Below are positions 1 through 12,308 of a stretch of DNA of 37,756 bases, in pieces. A model generated the notes under the pieces. It saw only the letters and a list, made by a program, of their open reading frames with translations, did no database searches and was not told the DNA's origin. A program made the position numbers and the translations under genes. Position 1 is the first letter of the stretch; each line of letters opens with the position of its first letter. The DNA comes from Helochares maculicollis. Taxonomy: Eukaryota; Arthropoda; Insecta; Coleoptera; Hydrophilidae. The stretch covers positions 1-37,756 of the forward strand of contig JAWQRO010000495.1 in NCBI GenBank assembly GCA_033557835.1, written 5' to 3'.

Positions 1-689
1 CGCCACGCCCCTGCAGTCGAAGGAAACGGTAAGCAAAACTTTCACAGTCGATCGAACTTGGCGCGCTTTTTTCGGTCTTGGTTCGTGCGGCAGCTTCCAT
101 TGAGATGATTGAGCTTTGGTTTCCACGTCACAGCCGTAAACCCACTATTCGTCACCAGTTATGACCCTCTGGACCAAATTTGAGTCGTCGCAGACAGAGT
201 CCAACCGCTCATTAGCAATTTTCATGCGAAGCTGTTTTTGGTCAAAATTGAGCAATTTTGGTACGAATTTCGCGACCAGTCTCATGCCCAAATCATTGAA
301 ATCGAATGGCACAAGCCAATCGATATATCTAGGTCCTCAGCAACTTCTCTAACGGTGATTCGACGATTGGCCGATACCATTTTCTTCACTTCACCGATAA
401 ACGTTGCTTCGGTCCAAAGTAGCTTCTTCGTATGCCACAGTCAACATTCGGAATGTATCCGCGCACTTAATTTCGTTTTTCACACAAAATTTGATCCATT
501 TTTTTGAATAGGTAAAATTCGAAGACGAGCCAAAACACGTGCATGCTGACAACAATTAACTGAACATTCAAAATGGCCGGACTTGTCGGTATAAGAGAGA
601 GACCAACATAATGCCACAAAAAAATCGAAATTCGAATATACGTAACCAGCGAAAATACAAAATTCGTGCTACTTATTGAACACACCTCG
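1..689 (-). mobile_element. mariner element, 5' half plus TIR, cut by window start
   Basis: The right end is a TIR (about 660-689) ending in cacacctcg and followed by TA at 690-691. It matches the ends of the elements at 10555-11780 and 37134-37756. On the minus strand the coding remnant starts near 507 (MDQ) and runs off the window at base 1. Visible parts are the second helix-turn-helix block (MKKMV..NRRITVREVAEDL) and the first catalytic region (ITSDE-like position followed by KAQSSQWK-type sequence). The N-terminal helix-turn-helix is shortened by deletions, and frameshifts and stops follow (for example after the DISIGLCHS stretch). The catalytic second and third Asp regions lie outside the window. 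It is a dead DNA transposon that would move by TA-targeted cut and paste. Family assignment is from recognised protein motifs. Confidence 0.9.
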
Positions 690-724
690 TATAACAGCGG
701 GTAAATACCTCAAGATTGTCTAAA

Positions 725-1965
725 ATCTACATTTATTCCACTCCCCAAAAAACCGGGAGCAATGAGTTTCGACTGATTAGTCTAATAAGTTAGGTGTTAT
801 TTTGAAGATAATCCAAAATCGCTTATGCAAAAAGTGCGATCTGGATCTGAGCAATCTGCAGGTGGGATTTCGAGAGGGTCTGGGACCTAGAGAGGCGTTG
901 TTCGCACTGTCGATACTACTACAGAAGTGTTGAGATCAGAGATAGGAAGTGTATCTGTGTATCATTGACTACATCAAGGTATTTGACTGTGTCAAACACA
1001 ATAGGCTGCTAAGTGTCCTAGAAAGAAAAAAATTAGACTCCCAAGATCTAAAAATCATCCAGTACCTCTATGAACACCAGGGCTCGCAAATGGATGCGTG
1101 GAGTCAGACAAGGCTGCTTATTGAGCCCGATGCTCTGCGATGTGTATTCGGAAGTAGTATTCCAAAATGCACTGGAAGGTGCAAAGGATGGAATTAAAGC
1201 GAATGGAACACTGATGAACAGCTTAAGATATGCCGACGACACAGTTGTGATGGCAAACAGTGTAGAGGGATTGCAAAGACTGCTCAACAGAGTATCAGCA
1301 GAAGTCTCCTTCCAAATGGGTCTTAAAATCAACACCTCAAAGTCATAGATCCTGGTGGTTAACCGGAACCCAGGCCAACAGACACATATGTATGTAAATG
1401 GAACTCTGATAACAAGGGTCCCAAATCCTAAATCTGGGCAGCTGGATTGGGGAGGATCTGAATCCCGATTTGGACATCAGAGCGCGAGTTGAAATGACTA
1501 GGGCGAGCCCCCTGAAAATGCGTAACCTTTTGAACGACAGATCTCTAGATACCCAAATAAGATACAACTTTGTCAAGTCTTACATATATTCCATACTGTT
1601 CTGAGAGATTAAAGCGTGGAGGCTAAAAGTCAATAGCTTGAATAGACTTGAGGCGTTTGAAATGTGGATTTTTCGGCGAATGTTAAGAATATCTTAGACT
1701 TTCCACACCAGCAACGTGGAAGTTTTACATCTAATGGACAAAAAACGTGGACATCCAAATAATAAGAAAGCGAAAAACCGCACATCTTGGCTATGTAATG
1801 AGACACGAAAAATAATTCTGCAACTTGTGTAGGAAGGCAAAATTGAGAGCAGGAGGGAACCAGGGCGCAAACAGTGCTCCTGGCTTAAAATCATACGAGA
1901 CTGGATGGGCCTGAGTTCGGGCGTTCTATTGAGATAGAGAAGAATATGCCAGGATTGTTACCGAT
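725..1965 (+). pseudogene. non-LTR retrotransposon reverse transcriptase relic
   Basis: Conceptual translation shows, in order, an early RT motif (LQVGFREGLGPREALFAL, about 853-910), DYIKVFDCVKHNRLL (about 960-1010), the RQGCLLSPM block (about 1104-1135), the catalytic YADDT motif (1229-1243), a thumb-like block around 1370-1500, and the C-terminal tail typical of insect LINEs (IRYNFVKSYIYS, RLEAFEMWIFRRMLRI, ending near DREEYARIVTDFR). The pieces sit in different frames and stops interrupt them at about 931 and 943, so it is inactive. Endonuclease and ORF1 are missing, which fits 5' truncation at insertion. I cannot fix the clade from memory. The mariner at 1-689 ends just upstream. Confidence 0.9.
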
Positions 1966-2760
1966 TTCCGATAGAATCCTTAAATCATATTTTAAGCTAC
2001 ATAGTCTTAGATTTCGACAAGATCTTACTTATAAAAAAGAGAGTTACGTATACTTTCGTCGCAAATCTCTGAGAGTCTATTTTGTGAATATGATCTCAAA
2101 CCCTGCAAACGATTTCTTCTCGTGTTATTATACATCACATATCGTTTACTTCATATTGTTGTTTATCGCAGATTTTTGCATATTACACGTAATTTATTGG
2201 CCATTATTTATTAAGAGTGTCACTCTTCGCAGATTATTTCGCGCTGAACTGAAGATAAGCCATCTGCACCTCCCCATTGCATATTCGTTATGCATATTCC
2301 CTGCCCAATGAGTCACACACGCCATAATAAACTTGTCATGTTGATGGCCATGAAACGATGCACTCTGTAATTAGTTTAAATTCATCTTACGTAAAGTAAT
2401 TGCCGGTCTAAGTACACCGACTAAAAAGAACCGAGATGTGTAGCGGTACATTACGTTCCGCTAAAGCCAAAGAAATTCTACATACACACACACAGCTGCA
2501 TGTAAAGTTATGCGATCTAACATATATATAGCATATATCTAGTTTATTATACTGGCGAGTCGCATGAACTTGCGGAATATGTAATAAGAGCATTCCGAGC
2601 TCGCTTTACTTTGTTTACCGAGTATGAAATATTTACGGTGCCATTAAAAAATTTTTCCTATTAGCGCGTTAATCCTGAAATCAACATCATAATCAAGTAC
2701 TTTTGCTATTAAATCAACGATTATTCATTATTTGTTATTACCTATGCTAATGTTATGACC
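1966..2760. other. non-coding stretch, no gene seen
   Basis: AT-rich sequence. An open frame crosses from the LINE tail to about 2311 but has no recognisable domain and no codon signal, so I read it as chance. A short CA run lies near 2480-2492. Nothing else supported. Confidence 0.6.
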
Positions 2761-2767
2761 ATTAAAA

Positions 2768-2797
2768 CTAATGATATCCCATTTGTTTCAGGTAAGA
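2768..2797 (+). promoter_or_regulatory. recursive splice site (ratchet point) 1
   Basis: A 3' splice site and a 5' splice site are directly joined: branch point CTAAT at 2768-2772 (branch A 2771), pyrimidine-rich ATTTGTTTCAG ending at 2791, then GTAAGA from 2792. This is the zero-length-exon arrangement known from long insect introns, where an intron is removed in steps. A second such site lies on the same strand at 22105|22106. Seen directly: all the elements and their spacing. Inferred: use in vivo, and that this is intronic DNA of a plus-strand gene. Confidence 0.6.
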
Positions 2798-2841
2798 GCC
2801 TTTAATATTATTAATAGATCGACCAGAATTGTAAGTATGCT

Positions 2842-2867
2842 CTGCTGCTGCCGCTGCCGCTGCTGCC
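2842..2867. repeat. short CTG/CCG triplet run
   Basis: About eight triplets mixing CTG and CCG. Read on the minus strand in one frame they give an alanine run, but the surrounding frame has no other protein signal. A minor microsatellite-like feature. Confidence 0.7.
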
Positions 2868-2872
2868 TCTAT

Positions 2873-5800
2873 TCTACAAACTGAGTACGTGAGCATAATT
2901 TCTATTTCATCCTGCAACACTCGGCTCCTAATTCGTTTGAATATAGTCACCGTCTCTCTCCATTTTTGTCGAGGAGTGCATGTGAAACAGAATATTAATT
3001 ATGCGATTTTCAATCTAATTTAGAATCGCACTGAATTCCAACGAAAAAGCGAACCACTTTCAGATACAACTTCCATAGTTGGCATATCCGCGGCACGCGG
3101 CCATTCGACGATTCAAATTACCGAAGATATTTTATTAAAAGTAACAGCGCTCATTTTCTAATCGAACCGCTCTTAATTCCCAAATCAAATAAGTGCCGGT
3201 TTTATTACGATTCTCCAATTTTTTACTTCGCTTTCTATGCTATTTGCGTGGTTTTTTATGGACAAATAAATATAAAAGTGAAACGAGGGCATTGCCAAAA
3301 TAGCGAGGCACAAAATCAGTGGAGACAATTGGACATATTGGAAATCAGTTATGGTTGAATTGTATAATGATATACGTAAGTCCGGAGCCAAGTTTTGCAT
3401 ATTTAAAAGTCCGTTAGGAAGAACAACGCAACGCCTAAGCGAGATAATCACCCACTCTTAACATTTAAGTCCGCGTCCATTAATCACGAACTGTGGAAAA
3501 ATGAATTTTGTATCTAAAAAGCCACGATAGGGAATCGACGGTTTCCACGCCCACGCAATTGGGCGAGTTGTTGAAGCTAATGCCTCTTCTAATCGCCTAT
3601 TGTACGTGATTGATTGGAATAATTAGGCTCAGTAATGTGGTTAATAACTCGATTCACTTTTCTGTTTCACTGACCTAACAACCAGAAATGGAGTACTCCC
3701 ACGATGGGTGACCTTGTTATACCCAACAAATTACAGGCTTCTAACGACTAACTGTTGTTGAATCAACAGCGGGCTTCGGTTGTGGCTTTTAAAGCGTTTT
3801 GCGCAAATTTAGGTGTAATAGTTGCAATTTTCTAAATTACAACTTTAACAATTTCGGTGGATTAACCACATGTTACGCTAAATCTAACGCGATTAGGATT
3901 TTTGCCTCGCCTGAAGACGCTACAGACAATGTTTTGACATGCATTCTGATTAGTTCTCGAAATAGATTCGGATCAGCAAGATTCCCAAAATAGGTTCCCC
4001 ATAGGAGCCCTTGCTCATTTCGCCGACTTGCTCATCCTCAGACTATCAGTACATGAACTCTAAATTTGGCACACTTGTAAAAAATGCAAGTTCATACTCA
4101 TGCAAAGTAGTTTACACGAAGAGGAGGCAGAATTTTGACTGTTATCCAAACAAAAGTTGATATTATAGCGAAACGGTCCGTTAGACCCGCACAATAAAAC
4201 CTTGAGTGAGAAAGAAGGAAAACTAAAGGCGATCATATTTGCAGAAGACAATCAAATAAATACGAGTGTGTGCTAATGACTGTTCGTTTAAGCGGAGTAA
4301 ATATTTTTTCTGTTGTTCCTCGCGATTGTTCGTGCTCCGCACATGTTTAGGAAATGAAATGTTTACGTTCCTTTATGCTTCAATATCGCCCGACCATCAA
4401 TTTGCTCACTTTGATGACTCTCACTGACATACAGAACGCTTTCATATGTAGGTATTAGGATGCACTCACTACTAACTACCTTCTATTCGAAACTACGTAC
4501 CCGCTATCTGCGGAATCAATGGTTTATATTATCCGCAGAAAAGTAGCGTAACTTTCCTAATTTACAAGCTTCGCCAAATATTTGGTCGTTATATTTGCTC
4601 AATTCGCGAAAAAAGTATACCGTGCTGTTGTTATCATTATTATCTTTTAATTACTATATGCAAAACGCGCGTAGATGGGCGTTATGCTAATTTGAAATGT
4701 AGCACATAACGAATGCTGACAAAGATGAAAAATTGTGGTTCTCTACAGGGAATAACAACGCTTTGGGTGTGTTCTTTCTAAATGATAACGCAAAGGTTAT
4801 TCAGAATTTGCATTTCCATCTCACCTTTGTGTTTTATACAAGCCAATTTCAAAATTATTTGCTATTTTAAGTCTGAAATTTTTCCAGGATTAATTCTTCA
4901 GCTTTCATCATTCATTCTCTGGGTTGTTAGAAACTGTTTCAGTGACCTTTCGGTTGCATTTTGTTTTGTTCCATATTGGATTTACATTTCAAAAATGTAT
5001 TATACTTAATAATAAGCAACATCCTCTTCTGTAAAAATGGAAGAGGCGATTTGAACAACCTAAGATATTTAAAATACCGATTTGTTCACTAAGGTTTGAC
5101 TTAGGATTTTGTCAGGAAGTTTAAGAGTGAAATGCCTCCGTGATAGAGTATGATTTATTGTCCCTTATGTGTAATGGATAGATTTTTCCAACGATCGGGA
5201 TTTCTTCATTATTCTAAATAACTGCAAACTGAGTTTCTAATTTTTCTATAAGTTATGACGAATCGATTTTTTAGTCTTTTTGCTGCAGTTCACTGGATTT
5301 TTTGCTCTTCAAGGACTTATCTATAAATTTTATTGCGTTTGCTTTTTTTGGCATCTGGGGCTGGAGAACTTACTGTGCTATCTTTCATAAAGGCTAACAA
5401 TTAATATTTTTGCTGACAATTTTAGTGGAATATCACTGAATTTCGACTATAAAATATCGATGGGAGTGCTTTTGACTAGACCTAACCAAAGTCTCAGACA
5501 TTTATTAAGACATACAGATCGTATAACGCGTAGAGTCTATTTCTAGTTCAAAATGATACCAAAGAGTACATTTTTGCGATCTTATATTTATATTTATTTT
5601 TCTACATTTGTCTAACATCAGTTTCTATTCTATGTACAATTGACGAAAGCTTTTGAAATTGTTTTAAAAATATAATTTCGAGTGTCTTGTAGTTCTTGCA
5701 CAGCATTATTGTAAGGTTTTAAGTACATTTAAATACTGAAAATACCGCACATTCGTCAGAAGTCTTGATTTTAGTAGGTCAATTTACCATCATGTACATT

Positions 5801-7855
5801 CTTTGTTGTTCTTACAGATTCCATGCTTGTACCAATACAATGTTCATCGCTAGATTGATTAAACACAATAATTGCATTGATTTTTTGGATTTTTCTAAGC
5901 AAGATGTTCAGTTTTAAAATTCAAATGGGCACACTTCATACTTATCAAATTAAACTTTACTCTAATTAATCTGTTATTATGTCTATTGCAGTTAATTTAC
6001 TTATTCTGCCGCTTCTGCATATTAAAGAGATTTCATATTTACACTAACTTCATTCGGAGCCACTAGTTACAGAAACAAACTCTAATGTTTGGACACTAAT
6101 AATCAACCGTTTATTTATTATATTGAGGCAAGCAGATGTGCAATATTTACTAAATTCCCTCATTTGCTCCAGATTCTAAATCATCAATTCGTTGCTTGTT
6201 CTGAAACTGACAATATACTAAAATTAAAATAAATGTGTCCACTAAATGCATTTTATCGATATTATTTTTAGATAACAAGGTATGTTTCTGTGAAAAGGGG
6301 GGAACTATGGCCCCCCTTAACCTCCCCATTCGCTCCGCTTCTTAGATTTCCGTATTACTACAAAGTAGAGAAAAGAGAAAGGATTGCGATCATTTAAAAA
6401 ATCTCGAAATTTTGACCGATCTTCATGTTTTGAGTGCCTCTGATTCCATTTTTACCATTTTTTGCATGTTTTTGCATGTGCGTGTGTCTGTGTTGCAGTC
6501 TTATCCTTTGTTGGAAAATAGGAAGTGAGACTAACGGAATATGTCTTGTTTTTCGATTTAGCTGCTGCTCACAAAGTTTTGTTGGTAATTGAATCTCAAG
6601 AATTTGTTGGGATAAATATTTCTGTTTAGCTTGTAGTTTCATTATGTGTCTTCAAGACTTTTATGATCAATATTTACGACCTTTAGTATTAATTTTGCAC
6701 ATTTAGCAAGGATTTATATAAATTTATATCTCTTTTCGAGATTCGATCAGAATTTATAATATTTAATCGTAAAAATTTTCAAAGGATTAGATTTGATGAC
6801 TCGTTTTCATTACTTATGACATTCAAGAATTGTTCTTGAAACTTCAGCAAAACAGTAAACTGCAAAACTAAACGAGATTCATCAAAAGACTTTAATAAGA
6901 GACTACAGGATGTTTGTTCTTACATTTTAAGGCTAGTTTTGTTAGATATGTATCATTAATTTAAGCTTAAAACCGAGATTTGTATGATTTCATGAATAAT
7001 TTGTTTCACTTTTGATGACTTACACTCCTGATTGATCGTACAGCTTTATTTAACTGTTTCAAAACAGACTCGTCTTAATTTCTTTCCATTAATTAATTTG
7101 TTGGACTTACCAGCAGTTTTGATAATTGTTAATCAGGCGGATTACGGGTAGTTTATTTCCATAAATCGCTCTGGAGGCATTTCAGGACGATTTCTTACAA
7201 ATTTCATGATTTGCCCTCAAAGTTGTAGGAGTTTTTCACAAGATGCTTTTACGCATGATTTTTTAGAGTTTTTGGCTGTATCAGTTTCCAAAGCTTTTCA
7301 ATTGTCATGTTTTACCTTTTTGAGGGCCTATTTCGGGTTTTCTTTTATCTTCGTTAAAAAGTACCATTTTCGGGTTAAAGTTCTCGAGAGTTTTCACTTT
7401 TGATTTTGTCTATACTTTCATCTCGAATTTCCGTTTATTTTAACTTGGCTTTGCAATGCTGAAACATTTGGTTTCTCACTACGAATTTTCTTATTTACAT
7501 TCTAATTTTTGGTGATTTATTGTAAAAATCTCGAATGACTGAATCTAGCATTTCTATATCCTCTGACCTTTCATGCTATGTACTCGATTTTTGTGATTCG
7601 AGCTTTTTGACAACAAGCAACAGACAATTCATTTTTAAATACAAAAATTTTAATCGCAATTCTTGAATTAGCGTGAAAAGTCTCACTTTGTTTTCAGGAT
7701 ACTGAAGTTAAGGTTTTATAACCTTGAAATGTTTATTGTCGACTTTTGGTTCAGTAGCTTTATATACTACATTTGTACTGTACGGTAATGGAGACAGTCC
7801 AGAATTTTCAGTCATGTTTTACATGCTCTTCGATTAGCCTTTTGCAGTTTTTGTT
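2873..7855. other. about 5 kb of non-coding DNA
   Basis: No coding signal, RNA gene or clear transposon found. Reading frames are short and have no recognisable domains. From about 4800 the sequence becomes strongly AT-rich with long T runs on the plus strand. The only local structure noted is the G/C hairpin at 6295-6318. Old, unrecognisable transposon sequence is likely but cannot be shown by eye. Confidence 0.55.
6295..6318. repeat. G6/C6 hairpin in AT-rich DNA
   Basis: AAGGGGGG (6295-6302) pairs with CCCCCCTT (6311-6318) across an 8-nt loop. It is followed by a C-rich stretch with CATTCGCTCCGC. The abrupt base composition change suggests the end of an inserted element, but no partner end was found. 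Confidence 0.5.
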
Positions 7856-7864
7856 AGACTTTCT

Positions 7865-8030
7865 ACGTGGAGAAAATCAGTCTGCTGGTACCCAGGATTT
7901 TTCGTCCAATTTGGGCATTTAAGTCTCCAAATAGTACTTTTGTACCATTTTTATTCAGCTAGATTATTTTATCTAGATAGTCCCAAACGGTTTCAACTTT
8001 TGTTGTTTGCATTGTCTTTGTTGATTGTGA
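7865..8030 (-). pseudogene. LINE endonuclease fragment
   Basis: On the minus strand the translation gives VETVWDYLDKII, a stop, then GTKVLFGDLNAQIGRKILG. The GD(F/L)NAxIG block is the diagnostic motif of the exonuclease-endonuclease-phosphatase domain of non-LTR retrotransposons. The fragment fades out on both sides with no RT attached. Pieces of similar endonucleases occur at about 15.7 kb and 17.9-18.7 kb. Confidence 0.7.
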
Positions 8031-9950
8031 GGAAATAGTTAACAAGAGTGTAAGGTCTATTTTTTACTTTTAGTATTAAGATGAAACATCTCTTATTCAA
8101 TGAAATAATTATTATCATATTTTTTTGCTAATAATACATACTGTTCCTGAAGATCATTACTTTTATTATTATTTAAAATCATACGTTTAGCACTCATAGA
8201 ATACCACACAGCAAGATTATAACGTCATATAGAGTCATTACACACTGTAATTCACAACTTTTTCACTTGTATGTAATTAGTCGCAGCGACAATATTCAAT
8301 GTAGGACTCCCATTAACAATGTAAATGACTTTAGGTAAGGTCACTTACGTTCCACATTACCTGTAAGTCAGTATATTAAGACTCTTGGATCTCATACGAG
8401 TCCCTAAATGTGTCAAAATCTCACTCGTTTAACGTGTGTTTTGTTTGATGGCTTTCTTTAATAGTTGTTTCTAAAATTGGAAAACATGTAAATGCTACTT
8501 AAAAACGAGTATTTCTTATAATGATACACGCAACTTGTTGGCTACAAACAGAGTTATTATGAGCACAAAACACTCGTATGTAAATTGGAGAAATTTGATT
8601 GAGGACCTCAGAGCTGGCGACGACTTTTGACTGCCGACCCTTGGTGATTTGTTTTCGTGTTCTTTGAAGGCCGGAGCATAAATCTCCAGATGACTGATTT
8701 TCTACATCAATTGCAGCGTCAATAAGTGAATTGCAACGAAATGGGTAGAAACGGGAACGATTATCGCTGCAGCAGTAAAATCTGCGGTTATTAGAAACCG
8801 ATCTAGCAATTCCTTATTAGTTAAATGAATATTTCCGCTGAATATTTCACATGCGATTGCGTTACTTAATAGCCTGGAAGGATATGCGCAAGAAGTTCAT
8901 TATCAAAACCTCGCGGAGATCCATATATATGCAAAGGCAGCACTTTCACAGAATCGAGCATCTTCACGGAAATCTTCTATTACCAATTCTAGTGAACGAG
9001 AAGGAAAGTTCTTATCACAGCAAGTCGGCGAGCTTGGATTTGCCTAAGTATTCGTTAACAGCTTGAAGAGACGATTGTTTATGATAGGTCTTGTAAAATT
9101 GTGGCCGTCCGTCGCGAGGACGCTAAGAAACAACTGCGAGATGTGTTCTGATGGGGCAATTTGATGCACCGACGGAAAATTGATGGTCGACGTCCAGACC
9201 GATCTATTGATAAATCTTTTTCCATCAATATCTCGCCTATTTCTTCTGTCCGAAGATATTTATTGCCTAGATGATTGCGATATGTGTAACGTATTAAGCA
9301 GTTTATTAATCAAAAACAAAAAGAAATTATCCATAATATTTTAATGGGCACCTACGTGTGATGTAATCGACATTGCGGGAGTTGTAGATTGTGGGATAAT
9401 TGTATGCATGTCGAGGTTAGATTTTTTGCGCGTTATATGTATGCTTTAGATTGTCCGGAACGCTGCGGATATTTTTAATATAGTAATTATACATTCTGCT
9501 ATTTCTATCGGTTTCGATCTCTCATGCTGGAAGAACTGGTCTTCGAGGAGCTCGGCCGAGAAAAATCAACGTCGCCGCAAAGATATTGCCGGGAAAACGA
9601 ACGCCAGTGTAGATTATGAGCTGGAGATTGCGTTTTCGCCTTTTTTCTCTTGAAAAACTGGCATTCGTTTCATTACACGATAAGTTACCACCACTATTTT
9701 TATGCAAATTAACCAACGCATTAATTGTTTAACCTTTAGCTGCGTGAGATTACATGCGCGTGCATTTTAAGATTAATTAGATGATCTATGATGTTTTAGT
9801 GGCAATAAAACCTTTCATTGGCTACCAGGAAGAGATTCTTATCGCCTTCTCGCGGTAGCTACATTATTTCGCCCGACTAGTTCAAAGCCAAATATTAGTT
9901 TATGCGGGTCAACTGTAAGACACAGAAGGAGCTATTAGCACTATAATACT
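8031..9950. other. non-coding stretch, no gene seen
   Basis: No recognisable protein, RNA or repeat. A weak joined splice-like sequence, TTTAG followed by GTAAGG, occurs at 8334|8335 but lacks a good pyrimidine tract. Short open frames near 8851-9066 and 9522-9716 have no domain signal. Confidence 0.5.
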
Positions 9951-9955
9951 CATTA

Positions 9956-10320
9956 TTATTCAGTATAGTCTCCCTGAACATCAATAGACTTCCGTTCCAA
10001 CAAGATTCCAATTTAGTAATTCCTTCCCTGAAGTGAGAAATATGCTTCCGTATTTTTTATGACCTCATCATTTGATGAAAAACGCTTCCATGTATGAATA
10101 TTCTTAGGTCGGGAAACAGATTGAAGTCGCCCAAAAAGACGGTGGATTCGAACAACAAATCTAACTTTAATTCTTGTGATTTAGCTATTGCCAAGATGCT
10201 CTTGCGACACGATACATTGTTTTGATGAAAAAGGATTATTTCTTCTGCAAACCGACTCTCTTTTCACGAACTTTTTCTTCTGCAAACCGACTCTCTTTTT
10301 ACGAACTTTTTCTTCAGCTT
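9956..10320 (-). pseudogene. mariner transposase C-terminal relic
   Basis: On the minus strand, two frames together give KRVGLQKKK, then EEIILFHQNNVSCRKSILAIAK, LKLDLLFE, DFNLFPDL, FSSNDEV-like, GITKLESCWN and VQGDYTE before a stop at 9956-9958. This is the C-terminal half of an irritans-like mariner transposase. The second catalytic block HQDN has become HQNN, and the PPYSPDLAPS segment before DFNLF is destroyed. The 35-bp duplication inside it (10241-10310) also shifts the frame. No TIR is left. The origin of the sequence from 10321 to 10554 is unclear. Confidence 0.75.
10241..10310. repeat. 35-bp direct tandem duplication
   Basis: Units 10241-10275 and 10276-10310 are identical except for one base (C/T in the TTTTCACG/TTTTTACG part). 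The unit lies inside the mariner relic, at the basic KRVGLQKKK stretch. Its length is not a multiple of three, so it shifts the frame. The near-identity makes it younger than the decay of the relic. Confidence 0.9.
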
Positions 10321-10554
10321 TGTTTGTGTAAGTCGGGAGGAAACTTTTTATAGGCTTTCTTAGCGTAATGTCAGGGGGTCTGAGGTATTCGCCGTTTCTT
10401 TCCAGAAATGGCATACTCAGTAAAAACCACCAACTTTCTGTGAGAACTACCGGAATGTGTCTATTAGTTGGTCTTCCGGTTGCGGCCAAAGCTATCCTTT
10501 GTTGGTGCTACGTTGGTATTACTTCAATGAAGGTGGTAGCAAGGACATGTTATA

Positions 10555-11780
10555 CGAAGTGTGTTCAAAAAGTATCGCAAATTTTGTGATTTTTCAAAAA
10601 TTATTTATTTATTCATGAATATCTATTTTGTCCCCTTCAAAGTAATCCCCATGAGATATTATACACTTGTGCCAATGTTTTTTCCAATCTTTGAAGCACT
10701 TAAAAAATCATTTTCTTTTATCTTGTTCAGCTCCTTCTTCGATGCCATCTTTATCTTGTCAATATTAGCATAGCGTCACAGGGGGGCATATCTGGGGAAT
10801 ATGGTGGCTGCGGCATCATTAGTGTGTTGTTTTTGGCCAAAAATTCGCGCACAAGCAACGATGTGTGAGCAGGGGCGTTATCGTGGTGCAAAAGCCAATT
10901 TTTGTTCTTCCACAAATCCGGGCGTTTCTGGCAGATTGCTTCACGCAAATTGCGCATAACTTGCAGGTAAAATTCCATACTGACCGTTCTACCTTGTGGC
11001 AAGAATTCACGATGCACCACGCCCCTGCAAACGGTAAGCAAAACTTTCACAGTCGACCCAACTTGGCGCGCTTTTTTCGGTATTGGTTCGTGCGGCAGCT
11101 TCCATTGAGATGATTGAGCTTTGGTTTCCATGTCATAACCGTAAACCCACGATTCGTCACCAGTTATGACCCTTTGGAGCAAATTTGGGTCGTCCCGGAC
11201 AGACAAAGGAAATTTTCATGCGAAGCTGTTTTTGGTCGAAATTGAGCAATTTCGCGGCGACCCATCTCATGCCCAAATCATTGATCAAATTCGAATGGCA
11301 CGAGCCAATTGATATGTCTAGGTCCTCAGCAACTTCTCTAACGGTGATTCGACGATTGCCAAATACCATTTTCTTCACTTCATCAATTTTTTCGTCTGTT
11401 GTTGAAGTGCTCGCCGTTCACATCTTCTCGACCGTCTGAGAACATTTGGTACCACCGATAAATGTTGCTTCGGTCCTAGGTAGCTTCTCCGTATACCACA
11501 GTCAACATTCGGAATGCATCCACGCACTTAATTTCGTTTTTCACAGAAAATTTGATACAGATTCTTTGATCTATGTTTTTTGAATAGGCAAAAATCGAAG
11601 ACGAGCCAAAACACGTGCAAGCAAAGCAGCTGTCAACAATTAACTGATTATTCAAAATGGTCGAACTTGTCGGTATAAATGAGAGACATGAGTACCAACA
11701 TAACGCTACAAAAAATCGAAATTCGAATATACGTAACCCGCGAAAATTCAAAATTCGCGATACTTATTGACCACACCTCG
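10555..11780 (-). mobile_element. 1226-bp mariner with both TIRs and TA target duplication
   Basis: The left TIR starts at 10555 (CGAAGTGTGTTCAAAAAG) and the right one ends at 11780, its inverse being CGAGGTGTGGTCAATAAG. TA flanks both sides (10553-10554 and 11781-11782). Length and layout are typical of mariner. The element shares its family with 1-689 and 37134-37756, all with the transposase on the minus strand. Both ends being intact means that only the transposase, and not the element boundaries, has been lost. Confidence 0.93.
10609..11575 (-). pseudogene. mariner transposase pseudogene (GDESWVYGYD type)
   Basis: N-terminal block IDQRICIKFSVKNEIK (near 11570-11525), then WYQMFSDGRED, then NRRITVREVAEDLDISIG, first catalytic Asp in VITGDESWVYGYD (near 11160), second in LLHHDNAPAHTS (near 10870), third in PPCD (near 10785). 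Four kinds of damage are visible: no start codon at the expected place, an internal deletion after FDQKQLRMK, loss of about four residues after VKVLLTV, and a deletion of about 40 bp just after the third Asp that removes the FFLFPKLKRPMKG region present in the copy at 37.3 kb. The stop is at 10609-10611. Catalytic residues are present but the protein could not be made whole. Confidence 0.9.
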
Positions 11781-11782
11781 TA

Positions 11783-12305
11783 TGTTTGGCATGTCCTGGT
11801 ATCATTAGCTTTTTTCTCCAGTGTCTGTTTTTTGTTCTTATTCCTTTGGTTGCTTTATCTTGTTTAGAAGTGTCATGTGTGGACATGACTCGTGGGCCAT
11901 GCCTATCCTTCCATGGCACTTCATGAAGCCACTATAGACATTCTCTATGGTTACGGTTTCGTTCCTCTATGTGAAGGCTTCACTTAAGCATAATTTCAGT
12001 TGTTCGGGATACCTTGGAAGTCTTGCATCATCCCATCTGTAGCTTCTACTGTAGCGAGTGTGATAGACTTTCCTTTGAGTGCAGATGTTTGACCACCAGC
12101 CTCAGAGCAACGATCAAATTGCTCTGTTTTTTCAGCCGAGATAGTTTGAAGTTCCTTTCTAAGTTTTGGTCGATCTGCTTAGCATTCATGCCCTTTGTAC
12201 AATTTTCGGCTGGTGTTCTCGAAGTCGTTGGCTCTCCGCTTGGGTTGTACCAAGTGCGCAAGCTTGAAATGTCATTTTTTCGTGAAAAATACGCAATTAT
12301 TTAAG
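11783..12305. other. unassigned stretch between mariner pieces
   Basis: No TIR or transposase motif. On the minus strand an open stretch around 12046-12261 gives a basic, Glu/Lys-rich peptide I cannot assign. It may be a fragment of yet another transposon or the original host DNA. Confidence 0.4.
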
Positions 12306-12308
12306 AAC

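Noticed and set aside
1946..2311. 121-codon open frame after the LINE
   Set aside because: Begins in the LINE tail, and its translation has no domain or compositional sign of a protein.
2842..2867. Expanded trinucleotide repeat with coding meaning
   Set aside because: Only about eight mixed triplets, with no supported reading frame.
8321..8345. A third joined splice site, TTTAG|GTAAGG, on the plus strand
   Set aside because: The pyrimidine tract is weak and no CTAAY branch point lies at the right distance, so it does not reach the standard of the two accepted sites.
10129..10165. tRNA B-box-like TTCGAATCC on the minus strand
   Set aside because: It lies inside the mariner relic and no cloverleaf or A box is present around it.
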